Shown: positions 27,024 through 36,385, numbered from the stretch's first letter. The stretch is 64,000 nt of DNA from Massilia sp. YIM B02769 (GCF_030411995.1 NZ_JASNRC010000006.1:124001-188000); one strand, 5' to 3'. Program-made: numbers and translations. Notes: a model not told the origin generated them from the letters alone.

Positions 27024-27938
27024 ATGAATCCCACCCTGCGCCAGATGCGGGCCTTCGTGGCGCTCGCCAAGACAGGCAACTTTACGCTGGCCGCGCAGAC
27101 CATGCACGTCACGCAGTCCGCGCTATCGGGTTTGATCAAGGAACTCGAACAAACCTTGAGCGCCCGCGTCGTCGACCGCTCCACCCGCAAGATCACGCTG
27201 ACCGACATCGGCCGCGAGCTGTACCCGCTATTTAGCCAGATGATCGACGATCTCGACGGTGCGCTGGCGAACGTGGCGGACCACACGCAGCTCCGAAAAG
27301 GGATCGTTCGCATTACCGCGCCACAACTGATGTGCTGCACCCTGCTGCCCGAAGCCATTGCCGCCTACCGCGCCCGCCAGCCCGACATCGAAGTGCGCAT
27401 CGCCGACAGCGAGGTCGACAGCGTGATCGCGCGAGTGCTCTCGGGCGAATCCGACATCGGTATCGGCCCCGAGCGCGAACCGCTGCCGCAGCTGGAAGCG
27501 CGCGAGCTGTTCGAGATGCCCTTCGCCCTGGTCTTCCCGCAAGGCCACCCGCTCGAATCCGCCGAACGCGTGACCTGGCAGGACGTGACGCGCTACCCCT
27601 TCATTGCCTTGCAAGGCCAATTTACCGAGCGCCTGCTGGCCGACATGCACACCGTGCTGCGCGAAGTGCCTTTGAAACCGGCGAACGAAGTCACCTTCAT
27701 GACCACCGCCCTGGCGATGGTCAGCGCCGGCCTGGGCATCACGGTCTGCCTGCCCTACGCCGAACCGCTGGCGCGCCTGTACCAGTTGCGCATGCGCCCG
27801 CTCGAAGAACCGGTGCTGACGCGGCGCTTTTTCGTCTACACCCGCGCCGGGCGTTCGCTGTCGCCGGCGGCGGAAAGCTTCATCGATTTCCTGTTTCCAT
27901 ATGTGGCGTCGAAACGCCGGGCCGGCCAGGGCAACTGA
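27024..27938 (+). CDS. LysR-family transcriptional regulator
   Basis: The 304-residue protein has the LysR winged helix-turn-helix at residues 1-60 (LRQMRAFVALAKTGNFTLAAQTMHVTQSALSGLIKELE in pattern) and a substrate-binding effector domain after it. It is divergent from the FAH-maiA operon across a 93-bp gap, the classic arrangement for a LysR activator of the neighbouring catabolic genes. The effector would then be a pathway intermediate; this is inference. The ATG at 27024 gives the usual N-terminus. Confidence 0.93.
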   Translation: MNPTLRQMRAFVALAKTGNFTLAAQTMHVTQSALSGLIKELEQTLSARVVDRSTRKITLTDIGRELYPLFSQMIDDLDGALANVADHTQLRKGIVRITAPQLMCCTLLPEAIAAYRARQPDIEVRIADSEVDSVIARVLSGESDIGIGPEREPLPQLEARELFEMPFALVFPQGHPLESAERVTWQDVTRYPFIALQGQFTERLLADMHTVLREVPLKPANEVTFMTTALAMVSAGLGITVCLPYAEPLARLYQLRMRPLEEPVLTRRFFVYTRAGRSLSPAAESFIDFLFPYVASKRRAGQGN

Positions 27939-28005
27939 CCGGCCGCCAGCCCGCTTTTCCCAGCTGCGCTAGAATCGGACGATCCTCTTTACCAGGTTCG
28001 TACCG

Positions 28006-28575
28006 ATGTCCCACAACACCATCGCCATCAACCAGCGCATGGACAGATTCAACAGCCACGCCAGCGTCTGGCTGTTCGGCTACGGCTCGCTGATCTACAA
28101 GGCCGACTTCCCCTTCCTTGAACGCCGCCCGGCCAGCATCACGGGCTGGACCCGCCGCTTCTGGCAAGGCTCGCACGACCACCGCGGCACGGAAGCCGCG
28201 CCGGGACGCGTGGTCACGCTGGTGCCCGACGCCGATGCCATCTGCCACGGCATGGCCTACCTCGTCACGCCCGAAGAATTCGCCCACCTCGACCACCGCG
28301 AAAAGAACGGCTACCTGCGCCTGGCCACCGAGATCCGCTTCGAAGACGGCAGCAGCGTCGAAGGACTGGTCTACATCGCCACCCACGAGAACGCCGCCTT
28401 CCTCGGCCCGGCCAGCGAGCAGGCGATTGCGCGCCAGATCGCCGAGTCGCGCGGACCGAGCGGGCCGAACAGCGAATACCTGCTGGAACTGGCCAAGGCG
28501 TTGCGCGAACTGGGCAAGGACGATCCGCATGTGTTCGAGATCGAGCGCCACCTGATCGAACTGGCTGCGGCTTGA
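28006..28575 (+). CDS. ChaC-like gamma-glutamylcyclotransferase
   Basis: The 189-residue protein is of the ChaC family, which breaks glutathione into 5-oxoproline and Cys-Gly. The substrate loop is VWLFGYGSLIYK (about residues 22-33) and the catalytic glutamate is in the DHREKNGYLR segment (about residue 107). It lies 67 bp after the LysR gene on the same strand. Confidence 0.9.
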   Translation: MSHNTIAINQRMDRFNSHASVWLFGYGSLIYKADFPFLERRPASITGWTRRFWQGSHDHRGTEAAPGRVVTLVPDADAICHGMAYLVTPEEFAHLDHREKNGYLRLATEIRFEDGSSVEGLVYIATHENAAFLGPASEQAIARQIAESRGPSGPNSEYLLELAKALRELGKDDPHVFEIERHLIELAAA

Positions 28576-28661
28576 GGAAGGCGCGCGGCGGTTCCTGCGA
28601 TGGCCCGCCCGGTGGCCCGTGCTGCTGTTCCTCCCTGTTGCCCGTAAAGTTGCCTGTCCGC

Positions 28662-29720
28662 TTATTCGTTCTGCCGCTGCGCATCCAGGGCCTTGACCGC
28701 CTTTTCGAGCGCGCGCACTTTTTCGCGCATGGTCGATAGATTGCGCACCAGCACCGCATTGCGTTCCCACTCGGCGTTCCGGGCAACCGGGAAATAACCG
28801 GTATAGCGCCCCGGCTCGGTGAGCGAATTCGGCACCATGGTGGCGGCGGTCACGTGCACGTTGTCGACGATCTCGATGTGACCGTTGATCATGGCCGCGC
28901 CGCCAAAGGTACAGTGCTTGCCGATATGCGCGCTGCCGGCCACGCCCACGCAGCCGGCCATGGCCGTGTGCGCGCCGATGCGGCAGTTGTGGCCAATCTG
29001 GATGAGATTGTCGAGCTTGACGCCGTCTTCGATGACGGTGTCGTCCAGCGCGCCGCGGTCGACCGTGGTGTTCGAACCGATATCGACGTCGTCGCCGATC
29101 AGCACGCGCCCGGTTTGCGGAATCTTGATGTAGCTGCCCCCGTCCACCGCGAAGCCGAAGCCGTCGCCGCCGATCACGGCGCCGGAGTGGACGATGCCGC
29201 GTGCGCCGATGACGCAGCGGGCGTGGAAGGTGACATTCGCGAAGAAATGCGTGTCTTCGCCGACCACCGCTTCGCGCCCGATGTAGCAGCCGGCATCGAT
29301 GACTGCGCCGGGCTCCACGCGCGCACCGGCTTCGATTGTGACGTGGGCGCCGATATGGGCGCTGGCGTCGACCCGGGCACTGTGGTGCACGGCCGCCGTC
29401 GGATGCACCCCGGGGTCCGGCGCCGGCGTGCGCTGGGCCACGAAAAAGTGCGCGGCGCGCGCGAACCAGGCATAGGGATTGGGGGTGACGACACGCGCGC
29501 CCGTGTAGGTGGCCGCCACCTCGGGCTCGTCGGCAGGCGCGAGGACCAGTGCGGCTGCCTGGCTTTGCGCCGCCAGGGCGCGCAGCTTGCTGTTGCTCAG
29601 GAAGCTGATCTCGGACGCACCGGCACGGTCGAGCGGCGCGATGGCCGTGACCTCGATGCCGGGGTCGCCAGTCAGCTGGCCACCGAAGCGCTCCAGCAGT
29701 TCGCCTAGACGGATCATCAT
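28662..29720 (-). CDS. lpxD: UDP-3-O-(3-hydroxyacyl)glucosamine N-acyltransferase
   Basis: LpxD adds the N-linked hydroxyacyl chain in lipid A synthesis. The 352-residue protein has the N-terminal uridine-binding domain, then left-handed beta-helix hexapeptide repeats (about residues 110-300), the catalytic His in LIQIGHNCRIGAHT, and a C-terminal coiled helix. Two adjacent ATGs (29720, 29717) follow a CAGGCAG sequence; the first is used. It stands alone here, away from the usual bamA-ompH-lpxD-fabZ-lpxA-lpxB cluster, so it may be a second copy. Confidence 0.9.
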   Translation of the reverse strand: MMIRLGELLERFGGQLTGDPGIEVTAIAPLDRAGASEISFLSNSKLRALAAQSQAAALVLAPADEPEVAATYTGARVVTPNPYAWFARAAHFFVAQRTPAPDPGVHPTAAVHHSARVDASAHIGAHVTIEAGARVEPGAVIDAGCYIGREAVVGEDTHFFANVTFHARCVIGARGIVHSGAVIGGDGFGFAVDGGSYIKIPQTGRVLIGDDVDIGSNTTVDRGALDDTVIEDGVKLDNLIQIGHNCRIGAHTAMAGCVGVAGSAHIGKHCTFGGAAMINGHIEIVDNVHVTAATMVPNSLTEPGRYTGYFPVARNAEWERNAVLVRNLSTMREKVRALEKAVKALDAQRQNE

Positions 29721-29750
29721 GCTGCCTGCCTCATGTTGTGTCCTCGTAGA

Positions 29751-29774
29751 ATAAGAGCACTGATAAGAGCACTG
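29751..29774 (+). repeat. Two tandem 12-bp repeats upstream of lpxD
   Basis: ATAAGAGCACTG occurs twice head to tail, 31 bp before the lpxD start. It may be a regulator binding site or a slippage repeat. Confidence 0.6.
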
Positions 29775-29901
29775 ACAACACCCGCCAACGCTCCGCGTTA
29801 CCCAGGTATGCACGATGGTTGGACAGGAAGCCCAACCCGGCAGTTCCGTCACCGGCAGGCCACATCGGCCTGCAACAGCCTGTATCAATATAGGCCGCCG
29901 A

Positions 29902-31071
29902 TCAGAACAAGTCCAGCTGTCCAGCTCCCTTCGCTTTGCCCTTGCCTGCCGCCGCCGGCACCACCAGCGGCCGCCGGAACTGCGCCGTATCGAGCCGCTC
30001 GAAGCGCCCGCGCAGCGCGCCCAGGCCCATGCGCTCGACGGTCTTGTTGAAGCGCTGGCGGATCAGGTCGGACCAGACGCCCTCGCCGTGCATGCGCTGG
30101 GAAAAATCGGCATCGTAATCCTTGCCGCCGCGCATTTCGCGAATGCGGTTCATCACGCGCCCGGCGCGTTCCGGGAAGTGCGTCTCCAACCATTGCTGGA
30201 ACAGCGGATTGACTTCCCAGGGCAGGCGCAGCACCGTGTAGTGGGCGCTGACGGCGCCAGCGTCGCGCGCCGCTTCCAGGATGCGTTCGATTTCCGGTTC
30301 GGTCACGAAAGGAATGATCGGCGCCACGCTCACGCTGACCGGGATCCCGGCATCGGTGAGCGTGCGGATGGCGCGCAGGCGCCGCGCCGGGGCGGCCGCG
30401 CGCGGTTCCAGGGTGCGCGAGATGTCGGAGTCGAGCGTGGTCAGGGTGATGGCCGCGCAAGCCAGCGAATGCTCGGCCATCGGCGCCAGCAAATCGATGT
30501 CGCGTTCGATCAATGCGGATTTGGTGACCAGCCCGACCGGATGCCGGCATTCGTGCAACACCTCCAGCACCTCGCGCGTGAGCCGCCGCTCGCGCTCGCA
30601 GGGTTGATAAGCGTCGGTATTCACGCCGATGGCGATGTGCTCGGGCTTGTACCCGGGATGCGCGAGTTCGCGCCGCAGCAGCTCGGCCGCGTTCACCTTG
30701 GCAAAGATGCGCGTTTCGAAATCCAGCCCCGGCGACAGGCCGAGGTAGCTGTGCGTCGGCCGGGCGAAGCAATAGATACAGCCATGCTCGCAGCCGCGGT
30801 AGGGATTCAGCGAGACATTGAAAGGGATGTCGGGCGAGGTATTGCGCGACAGGATGGATTTCGCGATCTCGTCGGTGACCACGGTCTTGGGCGGCGCCGC
30901 CGCGCCGTCTTCCACGGCCCAGCCATCGTCGAAACGCTCGCGGCCGTTCAGTTCGTAACGGCCCTGGAGGTTCGACACCGCGCCGCGTCCCTTTGTCGCG
31001 ACCAGCGGACGCGGCAGGACGATCTCTTCCGCACTGTATTCGCGGTCGACGGTTCTTTCGACGTAAGCCAT
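29902..31071 (-). CDS. PA0069-family (SplB-like) radical SAM protein, SOS-controlled
   Basis: The 389-residue protein binds a 4Fe-4S cluster by C-x3-C-x2-C in NPYRGCEHGCIYCFARPTHS (about residues 92-111) and belongs to the PA0069 family, related to spore photoproduct lyase SplB. Other family features are the GVNTDAYQPCERERRLTREVLEVL segment and the C-terminal SDLIRQRFNKTVERMGL. The reaction is not known; a DNA-repair role is plausible because a near-perfect LexA box sits 12 bp before the start. An AGGAG Shine-Dalgarno lies between the box and the ATG. Confidence 0.9.
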   Translation of the reverse strand: MAYVERTVDREYSAEEIVLPRPLVATKGRGAVSNLQGRYELNGRERFDDGWAVEDGAAAPPKTVVTDEIAKSILSRNTSPDIPFNVSLNPYRGCEHGCIYCFARPTHSYLGLSPGLDFETRIFAKVNAAELLRRELAHPGYKPEHIAIGVNTDAYQPCERERRLTREVLEVLHECRHPVGLVTKSALIERDIDLLAPMAEHSLACAAITLTTLDSDISRTLEPRAAAPARRLRAIRTLTDAGIPVSVSVAPIIPFVTEPEIERILEAARDAGAVSAHYTVLRLPWEVNPLFQQWLETHFPERAGRVMNRIREMRGGKDYDADFSQRMHGEGVWSDLIRQRFNKTVERMGLGALRGRFERLDTAQFRRPLVVPAAAGKGKAKGAGQLDLF

Positions 31072-31082
31072 TCGGCAGCTCC

Positions 31083-31125
31083 TACTGTATATTCATACAG
31101 TATGGTACGCCGCTCTTTCCGCCAA
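31083..31125 (-). promoter_or_regulatory. LexA (SOS) box and promoter of the radical SAM gene
   Basis: Positions 31083-31102 read TACTGTATATTCATACAGTA, matching the LexA consensus TACTGT-N8-ACAGTA exactly in both half-sites. On the minus strand the box covers a TACTGT -10 (31097-31102); TTGGCG (31120-31125) is 17 bases upstream as -35. LexA binding should block RNA polymerase. Confidence 0.85.
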
Positions 31126-31148
31126 TTCAAGCGTGGCCGCGCGCGTGC

Positions 31149-31802
31149 TCAGGCTGGCCGGGCAAGATGTGGCAAATATGCAGCCTGTTGCCCGACAAAT
31201 CCGTCGAAAGCGGCAAACAAGGGAGCATAGCGCGCCGCATCGCCCTCGATCTGGCCAAGCGCATGCGCGCCCGCCTCCAGCGTGGACAGCTGGTCGGGCG
31301 CGTGCGCCTTGCGGATGCGGTAGTGCGAGGCCGGCATGTCGCTCAGCGCCAGGCGCGGCAATTGCTGCAGCACCGGATTCAGGTAGAGCATCTTGCGGCT
31401 CTTGCGCCAGGTGGCGTCGAGCACGACCAGGCGCAGCCGCTCGGGCGGCGGCAGCGGCGCTGCAACGGGGGCACCCGGCGTAGGGGCGTCCGGCGTGGCG
31501 ACGCGCGGCGTGGCGACGCCCGGCGTGTCGGGATACAGCAACACCGGAGTGCGCCCGCCGGCATGCAGCAGCGTATCGAGCGCAGCCGCGTCGAAGGCCT
31601 CGCCCACGGCCAGCACGCTGCCCGCCACGCTCAGGTGCAGCAGGCGCGCGCTGTTCTTGGCGTTCGCCACTTCCAGCGGATGCTGCAGGATCAACAACGC
31701 AACGGGCGAGACAAGCGGCCGCACCCAGCCGCAGATGCAGGCAGACTGCGCGCGCAGGCAGGCGGCACAGGTGCTGCGGCGGGGAGGCAAAGGCTGGTTC
31801 AT
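31149..31802 (-). CDS. DTW-domain protein (tRNA-uridine aminocarboxypropyltransferase family)
   Basis: The 217-residue protein has the DTW-domain layout: zinc-type cysteines C12, C15, C22 and C24 at the N-terminus, ILQHPLE, the name-giving DATW in LVVLDATWRKSRKM, SHYRIRKA and LSTLEA. Characterised members (TapT/YfiP) put the acp3 group on tRNA U47. A Pro/Ala/Thr-rich insert with VATP repeats (about residues 90-117) splits the domain; its DNA carries repeated GGCGTGGCGACGC-like units. The ATG at 31800-31802 is preferred to a TTG further upstream. Confidence 0.88.
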   Translation of the reverse strand: MNQPLPPRRSTCAACLRAQSACICGWVRPLVSPVALLILQHPLEVANAKNSARLLHLSVAGSVLAVGEAFDAAALDTLLHAGGRTPVLLYPDTPGVATPRVATPDAPTPGAPVAAPLPPPERLRLVVLDATWRKSRKMLYLNPVLQQLPRLALSDMPASHYRIRKAHAPDQLSTLEAGAHALGQIEGDAARYAPLFAAFDGFVGQQAAYLPHLARPA

Positions 31803-31853
31803 CGGCGGCTCGGCAGGCAAAGGGCGCCGATTGTAGCAGCCGCGCGATCGCCC

Positions 31854-32420
31854 TCAGTCGGACGCGTTGCGCAGCCCCGCCAGCGCCCCGCTCCAGGCCT
31901 CCACCTGATCCAGCATCGCCGCCACCGATTTGTCGTGGTGGGCCGCCGGCTTGAAGGTGGCCATGTTTTCGAAATCGGTGAACAGCGACAGCATTACCTG
32001 GGCGCGCACGTCGGCCACCATCAGTTCGCCCATCACCAGGCGCAGGTTCTCGATGGCGCGGGCGCCGCCGGCGCTGCCGTAGCCGACGAAGCCGACCGCC
32101 TTGTTGTTCCATTCCTTGTACAGGAAATCGATGGCGTTCTTCAGCGCGCCAGACGTCGCGTGGTTGTATTCGGGCGTGACGAAGACGAAGCCGTCGAATT
32201 GCGCGATCTTCGCGGCCCAGGCCAGCGTATGCGGCTTCGAATACTGGCCCATCGAGGGCGGCACCGGCTCGTCGAGCAGGGGCAGCCTGAAATCCTGGAT
32301 ATCGACCAGCTCGTAGCCGGCGCCGCTGCGTCCCTGCGCCCTGTCCATCACCCAGCGCGCCACGTCCAGCGCCTTGCGCCCCGGCCGGGTACTGCCGACG
32401 ATTACCGCAATCTTGACCAT
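31854..32420 (-). CDS. NAD(P)H-dependent FMN reductase
   Basis: The 188-residue flavodoxin-like protein has the FMN phosphate loop VIVGSTRPGRKALDVARWV (residues 6-24), the PEYNHATSGALKNAIDFLYKEW segment, and GYGSAGGARAIENLR. Relatives reduce FMN, quinones, chromate or azo dyes. An AGGAG Shine-Dalgarno lies just before the ATG at 32418-32420. It lies 51 bp upstream of the DTW gene on the same strand, so the two may be co-transcribed. Confidence 0.92.
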   Translation of the reverse strand: MVKIAVIVGSTRPGRKALDVARWVMDRAQGRSGAGYELVDIQDFRLPLLDEPVPPSMGQYSKPHTLAWAAKIAQFDGFVFVTPEYNHATSGALKNAIDFLYKEWNNKAVGFVGYGSAGGARAIENLRLVMGELMVADVRAQVMLSLFTDFENMATFKPAAHHDKSVAAMLDQVEAWSGALAGLRNASD

Positions 32421-32521
32421 GTCCGCTCTCCTGTCGTGTGTCCGAGATAAGCCCGGACCCATTCTAGTCAGCGGTAAGGGAAAGGCGCGCCGCCTTGCAA
32501 CGCAACAAAAATCCGGTGTAC

Positions 32522-34783
32522 TCAGCGCCGTCCACTGAGGCGCCCCAGCAAGCCAATCAATTGCTCGACGTCGTAGGGCTTGGCCAGGATTTTTACGCCG
32601 GGAATCGAGACGCGCCGGTCGGTATAGCCCGTGGCCAGCACGACCGGCAAGGTAGGCCAGCGTTCGCTGACGGCGCCGGCCAGGTCGATGCCGCTGACGC
32701 TGCCCGGCATGACGATGTCGGAAAAGACGATGTCGATGGCGTGGTCGCGCTCCAGTTCGACGAGCGCCGCTTCGCCGTTCTCGGCCACGCGCACCGCGAA
32801 GCCGGCCGCGGCCAGTGCCTCGACCACGGCTTCGCGCACCAGCACGTCGTCTTCGACGAACAGGACCGTGACGCCGGCGGCAGGCGACTGGACGGGCGCC
32901 GGCGCAACGACGTCCGGTGCGATGCCCTGGACGGAAGGAACCGTTTCCGCGGCGGCAGCGGGCGCCGCCAGTTCGTCCTCCTGCGCGCGCGGCAGGTAGA
33001 TCTGCACCCGCGTGCCCTTGCCCGGCGTGCTGTGCAGCGTCAGCAGCCCCTGGGCCTGGGTGGCAAAGGCATACGCCTGGGGCAGGCCCAGCCCGGTCCC
33101 CTGCCCCGGCGACTTGGTGGTAAAGAAAGGATCGAGGGCGCGCGCCAGCACTTCCGGCGCCATGCCGGCGCCTTCGTCCTGCACGGTCAGGAGCAGGTAG
33201 TCGCCTGAGGGCAAGCCTTCCGGCGGATGGTCGAGCGTGGCGTTGCGCGCTGCAATCGCCAGCCTGCCGCTGCCGCCCATGGCGTCGCGCGCATTGATGG
33301 CCAGGTTCAGCAGCGCCAGGTCGAACTGCAGGGGCTCGACCCGCACCGGCCACAGGGCGGGCGCGAAACCGGTCTCGATCTCGACACTGTCGGCCACCGC
33401 GCCGCGGATCAGTTGCAGCGCGCTGCCCAGCTGCGCGGCGGTGTCGACCGTTACCAGCCGCCCTTCCTGCACCCGTCCGAAGGAGCCGAGCTGGCCGGTG
33501 AGCGTGGTGGCGCGGGTGACGGTGCGCTTGCAGGTGTCGATCAGGCGCTGCAGGTTCGGCTCTTTCGCTTGCATGGCGGCCAGCTGCAGCGCCGTGGTGA
33601 GCGTTTGCAGCAGGTTGTTGAACTCGTGCGCGATGCCGGCTGTCAGGCGCCCGAGGGATTCGAGTTTCTGCCCGCGCAGCAGCGCGCCTTGCGCCTGTTC
33701 GGTGGCGAGGATGGCTTCGTTGACGCGGTGCTCGAGGTCGCGCTTCGAGCGGCGGATCTGCTTGCTGGCCTCGACCATGCGCCAGGCGACGGTGTCGATT
33801 TCTTCCAGCCCGTGTGGGCGGTAGGGAATTTCCTCGCCATCGGCCAGGCGGTCGGCGCAGCGGCCCAGGTATTCGATCGGCGCCACGGCGCGGCTGGCGA
33901 ACCAGCGGCCGGCGGCGATCGCCAGCACCAGCAGCACCGCCATCATCCCCGCCAGCAGCGCGGCGGCTTCCAGCGGCACGCGGCGGATCTCGGCGCTCGG
34001 GATGGCGATCAGCACCTTCCAGCCGGAATTCGGCACCGTGGTGATCTGGGCCCGCACCGGCACGCCGGTCAGGGTATGGCTGGGGAAGACCAGGTCGCGG
34101 TCGGTGGTGGCCGCCAGCTTGCGCGTTTTTTCGCGCAGCAGGGTCCCGACATAGTGCCTGGGGTCGCTGGAGCGGGCGGCGATGCGGCCGTTGCGGTCGA
34201 ACACGGTGGCGATCCAGGCCTTGGGGAAATCCTGGCGCTCGAGCAGCTGTTGCAGGATGCCGACATGCAGGCCCAGCACCAGGTGGTAGCGCGGCTCGCC
34301 GTCCACCAGCACCGGCACCTGCATCATGAAATCGTAGCGTTGCACCGGTGGCGCGTAGAACACGTCCGATACCAGGGTGCGCGCCGCGCCGAAGCGCTCC
34401 ATCAGCGCCGGCAGGTTGGATGGGTCGCGCCCGGTGAGCGCCACGCCGAGCGGGCGGCGCGTATTCAGGATCGGCTTGCCGTCGAGGTCGTACAGCACCG
34501 CCACCGCATCCACGGCCCCGGCCGCGCGCCGCGCGTGCTGGTAGAACTCGCCGAAGTCGCCGGCCGCCAGCGCCGGCGAAGCTGCCAGGGTGCGCAGGAT
34601 GCCTTCCTGGTGGCGCATTTCGTTGTCGATCAGTAGCGCGAACGCCCGTCCTGTCTCGGCAATGCTGCGCTCCTGGTCCTTTTGTTGTTCCACATAAACG
34701 TAAGCAACCGCCAGCGCCGCGCCGATGAACGAGGGCACGAGGATGGCAACGACAAGGATCAATAGCCGGTTCCGGAAACGCAT
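32522..34783 (-). CDS. Membrane hybrid sensor histidine kinase
   Basis: The 753-residue protein has a first membrane helix (about residues 8-30), a Cache-like extracellular sensor, a second helix near 270-290, a HAMP-like linker, a HisKA-type dimerisation helix with the phospho-His in GIAHEFNNLL (about residue 384), an ATPase domain with DEGAGM and GTGLGL, and a C-terminal receiver whose Asp is in VFSDIVMP (about residue 687). No DNA-binding output is present. The ATG at 34781-34783 is chosen because the membrane helix follows it; an AGGAGG lies upstream. Confidence 0.9.
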   Translation of the reverse strand: MRFRNRLLILVVAILVPSFIGAALAVAYVYVEQQKDQERSIAETGRAFALLIDNEMRHQEGILRTLAASPALAAGDFGEFYQHARRAAGAVDAVAVLYDLDGKPILNTRRPLGVALTGRDPSNLPALMERFGAARTLVSDVFYAPPVQRYDFMMQVPVLVDGEPRYHLVLGLHVGILQQLLERQDFPKAWIATVFDRNGRIAARSSDPRHYVGTLLREKTRKLAATTDRDLVFPSHTLTGVPVRAQITTVPNSGWKVLIAIPSAEIRRVPLEAAALLAGMMAVLLVLAIAAGRWFASRAVAPIEYLGRCADRLADGEEIPYRPHGLEEIDTVAWRMVEASKQIRRSKRDLEHRVNEAILATEQAQGALLRGQKLESLGRLTAGIAHEFNNLLQTLTTALQLAAMQAKEPNLQRLIDTCKRTVTRATTLTGQLGSFGRVQEGRLVTVDTAAQLGSALQLIRGAVADSVEIETGFAPALWPVRVEPLQFDLALLNLAINARDAMGGSGRLAIAARNATLDHPPEGLPSGDYLLLTVQDEGAGMAPEVLARALDPFFTTKSPGQGTGLGLPQAYAFATQAQGLLTLHSTPGKGTRVQIYLPRAQEDELAAPAAAAETVPSVQGIAPDVVAPAPVQSPAAGVTVLFVEDDVLVREAVVEALAAAGFAVRVAENGEAALVELERDHAIDIVFSDIVMPGSVSGIDLAGAVSERWPTLPVVLATGYTDRRVSIPGVKILAKPYDVEQLIGLLGRLSGRR

Positions 34784-35071
34784 CGGTGCTGGGGTCCTCC
34801 TGACCGGCGGATGGGTTGCAAAAGTGCCGTGGCAAAACCGGCTCACCCGATTATACAAGAGGCAAGCTTGCCTACCAGCTCATGCTTTTCGCTGCGTTTT
34901 GCCCACATGTTGAACGTTCGCTATTGATATAAGTAAGCATCTTTACCACACACAAAAATTTACCTCTGGAATTGCGTAAACGGATATTGCTCTCAGTGTT
35001 TTCGGTGCCTAGAATCAATTTATTCCTTCCAGCAATTCTGTCGCACCGGCAGACACTATCCAGAGTCGCCC

Positions 35072-36385
35072 ATGTTCCGAGTTCGCACCGCCGCAGTCCG
35101 CAAGACCGTTACCGCTTTCCTCGCCGCCCTCGCCATCCTGCCGGGCGTGGCAATCGAACAAGAGCTCCAGCTCGACTACCGTATGAACGAGCGCGTCGTG
35201 CAGGTGCCTGCCGGCCGCGACAACCGCGCCATGCTGGAAACCACCGTCTTCCAGCCGAACGGCCAGGGCCCCTTCCCGCTGTTGATCATCAACCATGGCA
35301 AGGACCCGGGCAGCCCGAGCGCCCAGCCGCGCGACCGCTTTTACTACATGGCCGCGGCCTTCGTGAAGCGCGGCTACGCCGTGATGGTGCCGATGCGCCA
35401 GGGCTTCGCCAACTCGACCGGCCGCTACCGCGACCGCGGCTGCGACATGACCACCAACGGCTACCTGCAGGCCGAAGACATCCGCTCGGCCGTCGAATAC
35501 GCCCGCACCCAGCCCTGGATCGTCGGCGGCCACATCGTCGTGGCCGGCCAGTCCTACGGCGGCTTGGCCACCATGGCGCTCGGCACCGAGCAGTTGCAGG
35601 GCGTGCGCGGCCTGATCAACTTCGCCGGCGGCCTGCGCGACGACAGCGCCGGCTGCGGCTGGCGCTCGTCGCTGGTCTCGGCCATGGCCGAGTACGGCGC
35701 CAACAACAAGATCCCGAGCCTGTGGATGTATGGCGAGAACGATTCGCTGTTCGGCCCGGACCTGGCGAACCGCATGCACGAAGCCTTCCTGGAAGCGGGC
35801 GGCAAGGGCCGCCTGGTCGAGTTCGCCTCGTTCAAGCGCGACGCCCACGGCATGCTGGCCAGCCGCGATGGCGAAAAGATCTGGCTGAAGGACACCATGG
35901 CCTTCCTGAAAGGCGTCGGCATGCCCACCGAAGTGATCTACAACGTGCCGCCGCCTCCTACCGCGGCGCGCACCGACTACGCCAGGGTCGACGACGTCGA
36001 GGCTGTGCCCTTCCTGTCGGAAAACGGCCGCCGCGCCTATGCCGACTACCTGACCAAGATGACGCCGCGCGCCTTTGCCGTGTCGCCGAGCGGCGCCTGG
36101 ACCTGGGCCGAGGAAGGCGAGGCGCCGGAAGCGCGCGCCCTGGCCACCTGCTCGGCCAAGAGCAACCAGCCCTGCAAGCTGTATTCGGTGGACGACTACG
36201 TGGTCTGGAATGGCGAGCGCATCGATGCCGCCGAGCGCGCCACCATGATGGCATCGGTGACGCCGCCGGCCGATCCGAACGCGCCGGGGGCGGTGGGCAG
36301 CACGGTGCCGGCGGCGCCGGCCCAGCCACAGCCGGACGCGTCTGCCAATGCATCGGCCAAGCCGTCGGTTGCTGAAGCGCACTGA
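35072..36385 (+). CDS. Secreted alpha/beta hydrolase, dienelactone hydrolase-like
   Basis: The 437-residue protein has an N-terminal signal-like helix (VTAFLAALAILPGVA), LLIINHGKDPG as the oxyanion strand, the nucleophile elbow GQSYGG (about residue 160), an Asp in YGENDSLF and a His in RDAHGML, so the triad looks complete. A C-terminal domain of about 150 residues after the hydrolase ends in a Pro/Ala-rich tail. Substrate is unknown. The next gene is a secreted lipase on the same strand, 142 bp away. Confidence 0.82.
   Translation: MFRVRTAAVRKTVTAFLAALAILPGVAIEQELQLDYRMNERVVQVPAGRDNRAMLETTVFQPNGQGPFPLLIINHGKDPGSPSAQPRDRFYYMAAAFVKRGYAVMVPMRQGFANSTGRYRDRGCDMTTNGYLQAEDIRSAVEYARTQPWIVGGHIVVAGQSYGGLATMALGTEQLQGVRGLINFAGGLRDDSAGCGWRSSLVSAMAEYGANNKIPSLWMYGENDSLFGPDLANRMHEAFLEAGGKGRLVEFASFKRDAHGMLASRDGEKIWLKDTMAFLKGVGMPTEVIYNVPPPPTAARTDYARVDDVEAVPFLSENGRRAYADYLTKMTPRAFAVSPSGAWTWAEEGEAPEARALATCSAKSNQPCKLYSVDDYVVWNGERIDAAERATMMASVTPPADPNAPGAVGSTVPAAPAQPQPDASANASAKPSVAEAH

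Noticed and set aside
31854-34835. A 993-codon open frame on the minus strand
   Set aside because: Its last 188 codons are the FMN reductase; the rest is an out-of-frame shadow of the histidine kinase, made possible by high GC.
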